Assembly (NCBI GenBank): GCA_002506595.1
Contig: DAXV01000039.1
Coordinates: 3,029-23,735, forward strand
DNA from: Acidilobaceae archaeon UBA158
GTDB taxonomy: Archaea; Thermoproteota; Thermoprotei_A; Sulfolobales; Acidilobaceae
Length of the DNA: 20,707 nt
Direction: 5' to 3'
Shown: positions 1 through 6,447 of the stretch, piece after piece
Position numbering within the stretch: position 1 is the first letter of the stretch
How the letters are laid out: each line of letters starts with the position of its first letter
Translations under genes and position numbers: made by a program
Notes under the pieces: generated by a model
What the model saw: only the letters and a program-made list of their open reading frames with translations
Database searches by the model: none
Told to the model about the DNA's origin: nothing

Positions 1-1127
1 ATTATTGGTGCTCTAACAAGTCCCACCAAGAATGCTCTAGAGCTTGTTGGCATAAGTGTAGGTTCATATACAGTTCTTACAGCCCAACCAAATTCGCTAA
101 ATATCATATTCAAGAATAGAAGAGGATAAAATAATGCAATGTATTCCTTAAATATTAATATATAAATTAATATAGGTATCATAGTTAAAAATCCTCCAAT
201 ATAAGAAATTGATGCGAATTTTCTTGTGCCAAGCTTATCAACTAATGCCATAGCAATTAATCCACCCACAGATGCACCTACATTAGCAAATAATACTACT
301 AAATCCAATGCTAATCCAGTGAAATAATAATCAGCAATAACATATGCCATAAGTCCATATGTTAAGTATTGCGATATTCCTATTAAGGCTAAAAATGAAT
401 ATCTGAATCCTATACCAACATTTTTTGTAATGTTTAAGTTTATTGGTTCATCTTGACTTACTTGAATATCCTTAATTTTACTTAACTCATTTTTTGCCTT
501 ATTTGTATCGCCTTTAATAACAAGCCATCTTATTGATTCAGGCAGTGAAAGCCTTACAATTATTGCAATTATTGCTCCAACTAAAGCAACAATTCCCATG
601 GATACTTCTTGAATTACAAACGAAGAGCTTAAATAATATGTCATAAAAGCTATTAATGATGCAATAACAGCTCCTATATTATCGAAATTTGGCAATATAA
701 CTAACATTTTTTCTCTATATTTTAATGGAAACAGTTCAGCTATTAATGATAATGCAACAGGTACTTCTCCTTCTACACCTATAATAGCCATTGTATATGC
801 AACTAATGTTATATAAATATTAGAGCCCCAAAATTCTGAATTTATAATAAAAATTATTGATCCTAAAGAGTATAAAAACATAGTTATAAAAAATGTCGTT
901 TTTCTTCCCAAAGATATATCTGATATTCTGGATAGTAGCAAATCGCCTATTAAAGGTATGGAAGAAACATAAATTAGATAAAATACATTATGATATTCTG
1001 GATATTCTAATATCCCTAATGTTGTTATAATACCCCACATTAAAAATCCTATAGCTAATGATAGAAAAGCTAATGTTAAAGTCCTATTCCATCCCATTTT
1101 ATCAATAGTTTTTACTATATCTGACAC
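1..1127 (-). CDS. MFS transporter, sugar-porter-like (3' end outside window)
   Basis: Membrane transporter of the major facilitator superfamily. The minus strand is open from a GTG at 1127 to the left edge, giving 375 residues with no stop, so the C-terminus is missing. Visible family motifs are the loop 2-3 signature around residues 61-76 (GD..LSRISD...GRK), the PESIRWL motif after TM6 at 196-202 that is typical of sugar porters and relatives, and a PTSSR near 360-364 resembling the (E)xxPTxxR signature before TM11. About ten hydrophobic segments are present. The GTG start follows a GGTGA ribosome binding site (1136-1132) by 4 nt. It is transcribed divergently from the AOR gene, with a palindrome in its 5' region. 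The substrate cannot be read from sequence; a sugar or organic acid is the family expectation. Confidence 0.85.
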   Translation of the reverse strand, partial: MSDIVKTIDKMGWNRTLTLAFLSLAIGFLMWGIITTLGILEYPEYHNVFYLIYVSSIPLIGDLLLSRISDISLGRKTTFFITMFLYSLGSIIFIINSEFWGSNIYITLVAYTMAIIGVEGEVPVALSLIAELFPLKYREKMLVILPNFDNIGAVIASLIAFMTYYLSSSFVIQEVSMGIVALVGAIIAIIVRLSLPESIRWLVIKGDTNKAKNELSKIKDIQVSQDEPINLNITKNVGIGFRYSFLALIGISQYLTYGLMAYVIADYYFTGLALDLVVLFANVGASVGGLIAMALVDKLGTRKFASISYIGGFLTMIPILIYILIFKEYIALFYPLLFLNMIFSEFGWAVRTVYEPTLMPTSSRAFLVGLVRAPI

Positions 1128-1143
1128 AATTTCACCTATTATC

Positions 1144-1164
1144 TTTACTACTAACAGTAGTAAA
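1144..1164. promoter_or_regulatory. Perfect palindrome, candidate operator of the divergent MFS/AOR region
   Basis: TTTACTACT (1144-1152), spacer AAC, AGTAGTAAA (1156-1164): a perfect 9-bp inverted repeat. On the minus strand a TATA-like element lies at 1173-1180, which would put the MFS transcription start near 1150, inside the palindrome. That is a common position for archaeal repressor operators. The palindrome itself is directly seen; the operator role is inferred. Confidence 0.6.
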
Positions 1165-1172
1165 AAGTTTTT

Positions 1173-1180
1173 CTTATAAG
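1173..1180 (-). promoter_or_regulatory. Putative TATA box of the MFS gene
   Basis: CTTATAAG lies about 26 bp upstream of a start site predicted near 1150, which would leave a leader of about 23 nt carrying the GGTGA site of the MFS gene. The element is self-complementary, so direction is set only by the gene it serves. Confidence 0.4.
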
Positions 1181-1202
1181 GTTTTTTATATCGAATACAA
1201 AA

Positions 1203-1210
1203 ATATATTA
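1203..1210 (+). promoter_or_regulatory. Putative TATA box of the AOR gene
   Basis: ATATATTA sits about 26 bp upstream of a predicted start near 1232, giving a leader of about 20 nt that contains the GAGGTGG ribosome binding site at 1239-1245. The box lies between the arms of ATACAAA (1195-1201) and TTTGTAT (1214-1220), and the decamer ATATATTAAT recurs 16 bp downstream (1203-1212 and 1219-1228). Confidence 0.4.
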
Positions 1211-1251
1211 ATCTTTGTATATATTAATTAATAGGATTGAGGTGGTATTTG

Positions 1252-3120
1252 TTGGATTTTAAATTAGCTAGAATTAATTTATCTGATCATAATTGGAAGG
1301 AGGAAAAGATTGATGATAAATTGTTAAGAAAATATATTGGAGGCAGGGGATTAGGAACTTATTTAGCATTAAAAGAAATACCTAAAGGCATTGATCCTTT
1401 TAGTAAGGAAAACAAAATTTTCATATTAACAGGTCCTTTAACTGGAACAGGAGCATATGAATCAGGAAGATATCATGTTGTTGGGAAAAGCCCTCTAACA
1501 GGTTATTTAGGAGATTCAAATAGTGGAGGGGATTTTGGCCCTTGGCTCAGATTTGCTGGGTTTGATGGATTAATTATAGAAGGTAAAAGTGAAGATCCAG
1601 TTTGGCTAAGGATTGAAAATGGTGACATAAAGTTCAATGATGCTTCTGAACTTTGGGGGAAAGGGGTACATCATACTGAAAGAATCATAAGAGATAAGGT
1701 TGGCATAACAAGCGAAACTATGGGAAGCGTATTAGCTATTGGGCCAGCTGGAGAAAATAAATCAAAGATAGCAGCCATAATTAACGATAGATATAGAGCT
1801 GCTGGTAGAACTGGTTTAGCAGCAGTTTTAGGAGATAAAAAATTAAAGGCCATATGGGCATATGGGAAAAGAAATCTATTAAAAGAAATGTATGATCCTA
1901 AAAAATTTACTAATGAAGCTAAAAAACTAACTGATAAAATTATGGCAAATCCAGTTTCGCAAGCTTTGACGCAGCTTGGAACACTTGTGCTAATGAATAT
2001 GACTAATGCTTTGGGAGGATTGCCCACTAAGAATTGGACAAGAGGAATCTATGAAAAAGCATTTGATATAAGTGGAGAGCATTTAGCTGAGAGCTACTTA
2101 AAAGCAAGAAAAGGCTGTTGGGGATGCACAATACAATGCTCCAGAGTTTCAGAAGTTCCTGAAGGACCCTATAAAACAGCAATAAGTGAAGGGCCTGAAT
2201 ATGAATCTACTTGGGCCCATGGTGCTAATATTTTAAATAATGATATCGCGTCTATAATAAAAATGAATTATTTAGAGAATGATATGGGATTTGATACTAT
2301 AAGTTTTGGAAATACTATATCAACATTAATGGAATTATATGAACTTGCTAAACAAGGAAAGCTTGACAAAGATAAAGAAAAAGAGCTTTTGGATTTGTTA
2401 AACATTAGTGGAATTGAACCAACATGGGGAAATAAGGATGCTGTAATTCAATTAATTTACTTAGCAGCTTATAGAAATAAAATAGGAGATCTCATTGCTG
2501 AAGGAGCAAAAAGGCTTGCAGAATATTTTGGAAGACCAGATGTGGCAATCCATGTAAAAGGTTTAGAATTACCTGCTTATGATCCAAGGGCATTAAATAG
2601 TATGGCTTTAAGCTATGCAACTGCAAATAGAGGAGGGTGCCATTTAAGATCTTATAGTGTTGCATTTGATATGATAGGTTCTCCTGAAAAATGGGATCCA
2701 TTAGCAAAAGATATTAAAAAGGTTAAAGGTGTAAAGGATCAGCAAGATTGGTTTTCAATTGTTGATTCTTTAGTTATATGCAAATTCAACGTTTTCGGTA
2801 CAGGGCCTGGAGATTATGTAGAAGTAATTAAAGCTATAACTGGGTGGGAAGATATAAATGAGGAAGAGTTAATGATTACTGGAGAAAGAATATACAATGC
2901 AGAAAGATTATTTGATGTACAAGAAGGTGATTATAAAGATACATTACCCAAGAGAATATTAGAGGAATCTTTACCTGAAGGTCCAGCCAAAGGACATACA
3001 GGTAAAGAATGGCTTGATTTCTTCTTACCAGAATATTACAAAATAAGAAACTGGGATAACGGAGTACCAAGCAAAGATATTTTAATAAAATTAGGACTAG
3101 AAGAATTTTTAAATAGATAA
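1252..3120 (+). CDS. aor: Tungsten-type aldehyde:ferredoxin oxidoreductase (AOR family)
   Basis: Oxidises aldehydes to carboxylic acids with ferredoxin as electron acceptor in the cytoplasm, using a bis-pterin W/Mo cofactor and one [4Fe-4S] cluster. With the TTG at 1252 as codon 1 the protein has 622 residues, close to the ~605 of the Pyrococcus enzyme. Cluster ligands are visible as CWGCTIQC (Cys289, 292, 296) plus Cys510 in VICKF. ENDMGFD near 340 matches the pterin-binding DxxGL/F(D) motif, and the late EGDYKDTLPKR motif is typical of the family. An upstream in-frame TTG at 1237 is less likely because the ribosome binding site GAGGTGG (1239-1245) lies inside that extension; TTG 1249 is also possible. 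It is followed after 24 nt by a MoaD-like gene, a familiar partner of AOR genes. The substrate is unknown; AOR, GAPOR and WOR types are hard to separate by eye. Confidence 0.9.
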   Translation: MDFKLARINLSDHNWKEEKIDDKLLRKYIGGRGLGTYLALKEIPKGIDPFSKENKIFILTGPLTGTGAYESGRYHVVGKSPLTGYLGDSNSGGDFGPWLRFAGFDGLIIEGKSEDPVWLRIENGDIKFNDASELWGKGVHHTERIIRDKVGITSETMGSVLAIGPAGENKSKIAAIINDRYRAAGRTGLAAVLGDKKLKAIWAYGKRNLLKEMYDPKKFTNEAKKLTDKIMANPVSQALTQLGTLVLMNMTNALGGLPTKNWTRGIYEKAFDISGEHLAESYLKARKGCWGCTIQCSRVSEVPEGPYKTAISEGPEYESTWAHGANILNNDIASIIKMNYLENDMGFDTISFGNTISTLMELYELAKQGKLDKDKEKELLDLLNISGIEPTWGNKDAVIQLIYLAAYRNKIGDLIAEGAKRLAEYFGRPDVAIHVKGLELPAYDPRALNSMALSYATANRGGCHLRSYSVAFDMIGSPEKWDPLAKDIKKVKGVKDQQDWFSIVDSLVICKFNVFGTGPGDYVEVIKAITGWEDINEEELMITGERIYNAERLFDVQEGDYKDTLPKRILEESLPEGPAKGHTGKEWLDFFLPEYYKIRNWDNGVPSKDILIKLGLEEFLNR

Positions 3121-3144
3121 CTTTTATTGTAATCGGGTGAAAAT

Positions 3145-3429
3145 TTGAAAGTAAAGGTTAAATTTATTCTAGACTATTATAAATTTATTGGAAAACATGA
3201 ACTAATCTTAAATCTTTCAAATAAGCCAAAAATTATAGATCTTATTAATTATATTGACAATAATATAAAAAATGGCTTTAAAGAAAAAATAATTAATGGC
3301 AACGAAATAAAATATCCAAACATGATTTTAATAAATGGAAGAAGAGCCGAATTTCTAGAAGGCCTAAATACAAAATTAAATGAAAACGATGAAATAATTT
3401 TTTCTCCATTAGCATATTTTGCATTATAA
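3145..3429 (+). CDS. MoaD/ThiS-like ubiquitin-fold protein lacking the C-terminal Gly-Gly
   Basis: Small (94 aa) beta-grasp protein, recognised by the ILINGRR..FL.GLNTKLNENDEI pattern near residues 61-86 that matches the MoaD NG(R/K)...L.DGDxV...PP region. MoaD normally ends in Gly-Gly, whose carboxylate is thiolated to supply sulfur for molybdopterin. Here the chain ends in PLAYFAL, with no glycine pair, so it should not act as a conventional sulfur carrier. The TTG start follows GGTGA (3136-3140) by 4 nt, and the gene begins 24 nt after the AOR stop, so the two are probably co-transcribed. It resembles the next gene along its length (K(V/I)KV start, PK(I/V)IDLINY, GLNT/GINT), suggesting an old duplication. 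It might be an AOR-specific chaperone or subunit; that is inference. Confidence 0.75.
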   Translation: MKVKVKFILDYYKFIGKHELILNLSNKPKIIDLINYIDNNIKNGFKEKIINGNEIKYPNMILINGRRAEFLEGLNTKLNENDEIIFSPLAYFAL

Positions 3430-3531
3430 CTATAATAAAGTTTAAAAAACAAAAAATAAAATTTATTAACATCTTATATCAATAATTCTATTAAAGGCAT
3501 GTAAACCATAACATTAAACACATAATAATTC

Positions 3532-3538
3532 TATATTA
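3532..3538 (+). promoter_or_regulatory. Putative TATA box of the second MoaD-like gene
   Basis: TATATTA is centred about 26 bp before a predicted start near 3561. That would give an 11-nt leader carrying GGAGAG before ATG 3572, and suggests the second MoaD-like gene has its own promoter in the 130-bp gap. Confidence 0.35.
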
Positions 3539-3571
3539 CCCTTAACTTTTATAATTAACATGGAGAGAAAA

Positions 3572-3865
3572 ATGAAAATAAAAGTTCTAACAATGGGAAC
3601 TCTTTACATGATAACCAATCAATTTGAAACAGAAATTGAATTTAATCATATACCGAAAGTTATTGATGTAATTAATTATATGATAAAAATGTACCCTAAA
3701 ATAAAAGATCAAATAATAAATCAAGGAAAACTAATAGATAATGTTTCTATATTATTAAATGGAAGAGAATATAGATATTTATCCGATGGAATAAACACAC
3801 CGCTAAAAGATGGAGATATTGTAGCAATTGTTCCACCAGCAGGAGGTGGATTAATTTTTAATTAA
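3572..3865 (+). CDS. MoaD/ThiS-family sulfur carrier-like protein with tail after Gly-Gly
   Basis: A 97-residue MoaD-like protein, expected to donate sulfur during molybdopterin synthesis, or more generally to act as an archaeal ubiquitin-like modifier. The core motifs are SILLNGREY near 59-67, LSDGINTPLKDGD near 70-82 and IVPPAGGG at 86-93, the typical end of MoaD. Unusually, four residues (LIFN) follow the glycines, so the Gly-Gly carboxylate would only become available after trimming. I chose ATG 3572 over the in-frame ATG 3560 because GGAGAG (3562-3567) lies 4 nt before it and it aligns with the start of the preceding MoaD-like protein. It ends 2 bp from the stop codon of the convergent MFS gene. 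Confidence 0.8.
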   Translation: MKIKVLTMGTLYMITNQFETEIEFNHIPKVIDVINYMIKMYPKIKDQIINQGKLIDNVSILLNGREYRYLSDGINTPLKDGDIVAIVPPAGGGLIFN

Positions 3866-3867
3866 AA

Positions 3868-5040
3868 TTATATTTTTAGCTCTTTAGTTCTTCTTGAATA
3901 AATTTCTGTAGCATAAAAGACTGCAAGAATTATTGGAAGTATAGCTATAAATCCTGTTCTTAAATTTGTAAGATCTACTAATATACCAAGTAAGCTTGGC
4001 AATATAGCTCCTATAACCATCATAGTAGAAAAGAAGTAGCTGTTGGCAGCATTCCTCAAGTTTATATTAAAAGTTCTTGATAATGTTATTATACTTAAAG
4101 TATAGGTAAATCCATGAGGTATACCTAAAATTAATAAAGCAATTATAAAAACATAGATGTTTGGAGATAGAAAAGCAATAATCAATCCTGCTATGGTTAA
4201 GGTTACTGATGTTTCAATCAATAATTTTATATTTGATGGAGGCTTAACTGCTAAAAACAATCTACCAAGAAATGATGTTATAAAGAATACTGAATATAAT
4301 AATATTGCAATAGAGTTACTAGCATGGAATTCAGTTTCAGCATATATTCCATCAAACGTTAATATGAATGCAAAAGGTACCTGATAAGTCAAATTATTTA
4401 AAAGAGCTACCTTAAAACCGTTGTTTTTAAGAATTTGCCCAAAAGATGAATTTACTTTAGATTCATGATCTTCATTAGGAAATCTTAAAAATGGTGATAG
4501 TATTGGAACAAAGGCCGCTATAATTGTAAAGAATAAGAAGGATTGTTGCAAAGTATAATATTTTAATATAAATCCCTCAATAGCTGGACCTATTAAAAGA
4601 GAAGTACTCAATGAAAGGGAATATATCGCTAGCATTCTTTCTCTTAATCTTCTATCTTTAAAAAGACCCGCTGATGTTATCAAATTCGGCATCAAAGCGC
4701 CTATTGTAAAGCCTGCTAAAGCAGCAATTGGCCATATAGTTATTCGATTAGATAAATAAAATAATGGAAACGTTAAGGTATATATAATGCTTGATATAAT
4801 AAATAATTTCTTTCTAGTTTTACTTTTAATCTTAGCATTTATAAAATTGCTCATTATAAATGTGAAACCCATAAAGACTGTTGCCAATAAACCTATTTCA
4901 GTTTTACTAAAATTAAAAAGTTTTTCTGTTAATAATGGCATAGTTGTGCCAATCATGTTATTTGATGCTCTAGCACCAAATGTTATTAAAACTATAATTA
5001 TGGCAACTGGTATTAATATATTATTTGATTTACTGCTCAT
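3868..5040 (-). CDS. MFS transporter (12 TM, substrate unknown)
   Basis: Integral membrane transporter of 390 residues, a normal length for a 12-segment MFS protein. Twelve hydrophobic segments are arranged in two halves with a polar central loop around residues 190-205 (RFPNEDHESK). The N-terminal stretch (ITFGARASNNMIGTTMPLL, then TEIGLLATVFMGFTF) is typical of drug/metabolite MFS families, and the basic loop after TM2 (KIKSKTRKK) stands where motif A would be. The ATG at 5040 is preceded by GGTGG (5054-5050) at 9 nt, with a TATA-like ATTTATATAC at 5093-5084. It does not look closely related to the MFS protein at 1-1127, having no PESxRWL motif. Substrate and direction cannot be called. Confidence 0.85.
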   Translation of the reverse strand: MSSKSNNILIPVAIIIVLITFGARASNNMIGTTMPLLTEKLFNFSKTEIGLLATVFMGFTFIMSNFINAKIKSKTRKKLFIISSIIYTLTFPLFYLSNRITIWPIAALAGFTIGALMPNLITSAGLFKDRRLRERMLAIYSLSLSTSLLIGPAIEGFILKYYTLQQSFLFFTIIAAFVPILSPFLRFPNEDHESKVNSSFGQILKNNGFKVALLNNLTYQVPFAFILTFDGIYAETEFHASNSIAILLYSVFFITSFLGRLFLAVKPPSNIKLLIETSVTLTIAGLIIAFLSPNIYVFIIALLILGIPHGFTYTLSIITLSRTFNINLRNAANSYFFSTMMVIGAILPSLLGILVDLTNLRTGFIAILPIILAVFYATEIYSRRTKELKI

Positions 5041-5174
5041 TGTTAATCGCCACCGTATAATAATAGTCAGGAGTTTTAAATTTGTATATAAATAATTTAT
5101 ACCCTAAAAATTAATCAAGCATTTCATAGCAATATTTTATTTTTACCATTTCATTATTAATAATAGGGAAAGAG

Positions 5175-5558
5175 ATGAGCAATAAGCAAGACCTAAGAGA
5201 TAATCCTGAAGTAGTAAAAAAGATGGCTACTCTCCTTGCTCAGGGGGCTGCTATGTTAGATAAAACCTGTCCTTCTTGCGGATTGCCTTTATTTAAAACA
5301 AAAAAAGGAGATATAGTCTGCCCAGTTCATGGAAAAGTCTATGTTGTTGAAAGCGAGGAAGAAGCAAAAGATATAGAGATTGATGAAACGTTAAAGTCTC
5401 TTGAGTATTTTATTTCAATAAAAATTAAAGAAGATATTAATAAAGGTGATATCGATGAAATCAGTGATTTATTAAAAATAATGGAATCTACAGAAAGAAT
5501 TATAATGTTAAGAAAAGATATATTCCAGAAATATAACAATAAAGAGGAGAAAAAATAA
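5175..5558 (+). CDS. UPF0148 / SSSCA1-like zinc-ribbon protein
   Basis: A 127-residue protein of the UPF0148 family, related to eukaryotic SSSCA1/ZNRD2 (autoantigen p27). The diagnostic stretch is the helical MATLLAQGAAML followed by the ribbon CPSCGLPLF (Cys32, Cys35) and CPVHGKVY (Cys49, His52), then a charged, probably helical C-terminus. The biochemical role in archaea is not established. The ATG at 5175 follows a purine-rich AGGGAAAGAG. The stop is followed by T5 (5559-5563), and the tRNA-Arg gene begins 44 bp downstream in the same direction. Confidence 0.85.
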   Translation: MSNKQDLRDNPEVVKKMATLLAQGAAMLDKTCPSCGLPLFKTKKGDIVCPVHGKVYVVESEEEAKDIEIDETLKSLEYFISIKIKEDINKGDIDEISDLLKIMESTERIIMLRKDIFQKYNNKEEKK

Positions 5559-5602
5559 TTTTTATTATTAAATTTATTAGTAACAATTTTAATATTGAAA
5601 TT

Positions 5603-5677
5603 GGGCCCGTAGCTCAGCCAGGATAGAGTGTCAGCCTCCGGAGCTGAAGGGCGCGGGTTCAAATCCCGCCGGGCCCA
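5603..5677 (+). tRNA. tRNA-Arg (anticodon CCG)
   Basis: A complete cloverleaf can be drawn by hand. The acceptor stem is GGGCCCG (5603-5609) with CGGGCCC (5670-5676) and discriminator A5677. The D stem is GCTC/GAGT, the anticodon stem TCAGC/GCTGA with loop CTCCGGA, and the T arm GCGGG-TTCAAAT-CCCGC. The anticodon is CCG (5638-5640), reading the Arg codon CGG. There is no intron and CCA is not encoded, as is usual in archaea. The GC-rich gene stands out sharply from its AT-rich surroundings, as expected for a thermophile tRNA. A weak TATA-like AATTTATTAG lies around 5571-5580. Confidence 0.97.
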
Positions 5678-5685
5678 TAAAATAT

Positions 5686-5703
5686 TATGATTAAACAATC
5701 ATA
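5686..5703 (+). repeat. Short hairpin 9 nt downstream of tRNA-Arg
   Basis: TATGATT (5686-5692), loop AAAC, AATCATA (5697-5703): a perfect 7-bp inverted repeat just 3' of the tRNA. It could be a 3'-trailer structure or just chance in AT-rich DNA. The repeat is visible; the function is not known. Confidence 0.45.
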
Positions 5704-5732
5704 TAATTTATATTTTATAAAAATTCTTATGG

Positions 5733-5789
5733 GCAATTAATAAAATAAATGATTTAAGAAAGTTTTAATATAATTTATTTTATAATTGC
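5733..5789 (-). repeat. Long AT-rich hairpin at the 3' end of the unknown gene, possible terminator
   Basis: The left arm GCAATTAATAAAATAAAT (5733-5750) and right arm ATTTATTTTATAATTGC (5773-5789) are reverse complements over 17 positions with a single one-base bulge, separated by 22 nt. The right arm covers the last codons and stop of the minus-strand gene, so its transcript would fold into a long AU hairpin straight after, and partly over, the stop codon. Candidate transcription terminator or mRNA 3'-end stabiliser; the function is inferred. Confidence 0.6.
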
Positions 5790-6262
5790 TCATTTGATAA
5801 ATTCTCATCATAAAATATATTCATATTTTCTATTTCTTTTATAACATTTTTTCTGAATTCTAATATATATGATTTAGGAACTTTATTTTCTGCTTTCTTC
5901 AAAACAATTTCTTCTACTACATTATATTTTTTATAAGTTTCGTTTAGTTTTCTCCAATCTATTCCCTTAAGAGCTTCTTCTACGTTTTGATCTCTGCTTA
6001 ATATGCCCATTAACATCATAACTGATATTATAGGATATCCAACATAACCTCTTAATTTGGTTCCATTATCATTACTGTATACAATAAAACCGTTTTCACT
6101 CCTCTTTATAATAATTTTATATTCTTTATCTTTTTCACTACTTATGACTTTTGCTAAAACATTTTCATCATTATCAGTTTTCATTATATTTACTCTACCA
6201 TCGGCAATTGCCCCTGAGGCCTCTAGAATCTTAATTTTTGGAGGCTCTCTTAACTTAATCAA
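5780..6262 (-). CDS. Uncharacterised protein (160 aa)
   Basis: I do not recognise a characterised family. From the TTG at 6262 the protein begins (M)IKLREPPKIKILEA, has a lysine-rich basic middle, a GYVGYPIISVMMLMG hydrophobic stretch at about residues 78-92, a WRKLNETYKKYNVVEEIV stretch, and a charged helical C-terminus. The hydrophobic stretch looks like a buried helix in a soluble protein rather than a membrane anchor. An ATG at 6280 would add six residues. I prefer TTG 6262 because AGGTGA (6273-6268) lies 5 nt before it and a TATA-like AAATATATT (6312-6304) predicts a start near 6281, giving a 20-nt leader; a leaderless ATG is the alternative. It reads against the tRNA on its 3' side and is a single-gene unit. 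Confidence 0.7.
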   Translation of the reverse strand: MIKLREPPKIKILEASGAIADGRVNIMKTDNDENVLAKVISSEKDKEYKIIIKRSENGFIVYSNDNGTKLRGYVGYPIISVMMLMGILSRDQNVEEALKGIDWRKLNETYKKYNVVEEIVLKKAENKVPKSYILEFRKNVIKEIENMNIFYDENLSNEQL

Positions 6263-6396
6263 TAGTATCACCTTTTCCATAATTAAATTGCATTATAAAT
6301 CTTAATATATTTATGCAAATCCATTATATTTATAACTATTTATTTAAAATAGATATAATATCACATATTGGCACAAGAATATATGTATTATATAGA

Positions 6397-6408
6397 AAAT
6401 TTTAAATA
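6397..6408 (+). promoter_or_regulatory. Putative TATA box of the Asn-rich small gene
   Basis: AAATTTTAAATA lies about 26 bp upstream of a start predicted near 6430. The resulting leader of about 18 nt contains AGGTG (6435-6439), matching the short-leader pattern of other genes here. Confidence 0.35.
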
Positions 6409-6447
6409 GTTTCTCTACTAAATATTGTTTTCGTAGGTGTATGTAAG

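Noticed and set aside
1671..2027. Open antisense frame inside the AOR gene, with similar antisense or alternative frames at 2492-2707, 4157-4384, 4787-5095, 7911-8156, 9571-9753 and 17703-18002
   Set aside because: Each lies wholly or mainly within a strongly supported gene, has no start signal, and encodes no recognisable protein; they are by-products of AT-rich codon use.
3410..3429. Frameshift as the cause of the missing diglycine in the first MoaD-like gene
   Set aside because: The other two frames just before and after the stop show no Gly-Gly followed by a stop, so a simple single-base error does not restore the canonical end.
5339..5698. Minus-strand ORF of 119 codons beginning with a RRDLNPRPSAPEADTLSWLSYGP-like stretch (split: RRDLNPRPSAPE, ADTLSWLSYGP)
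   Set aside because: It is the antisense reading of tRNA-Arg joined to the antisense of the UPF0148 gene. Such tRNA-antisense ORFs are a well-known annotation artefact.
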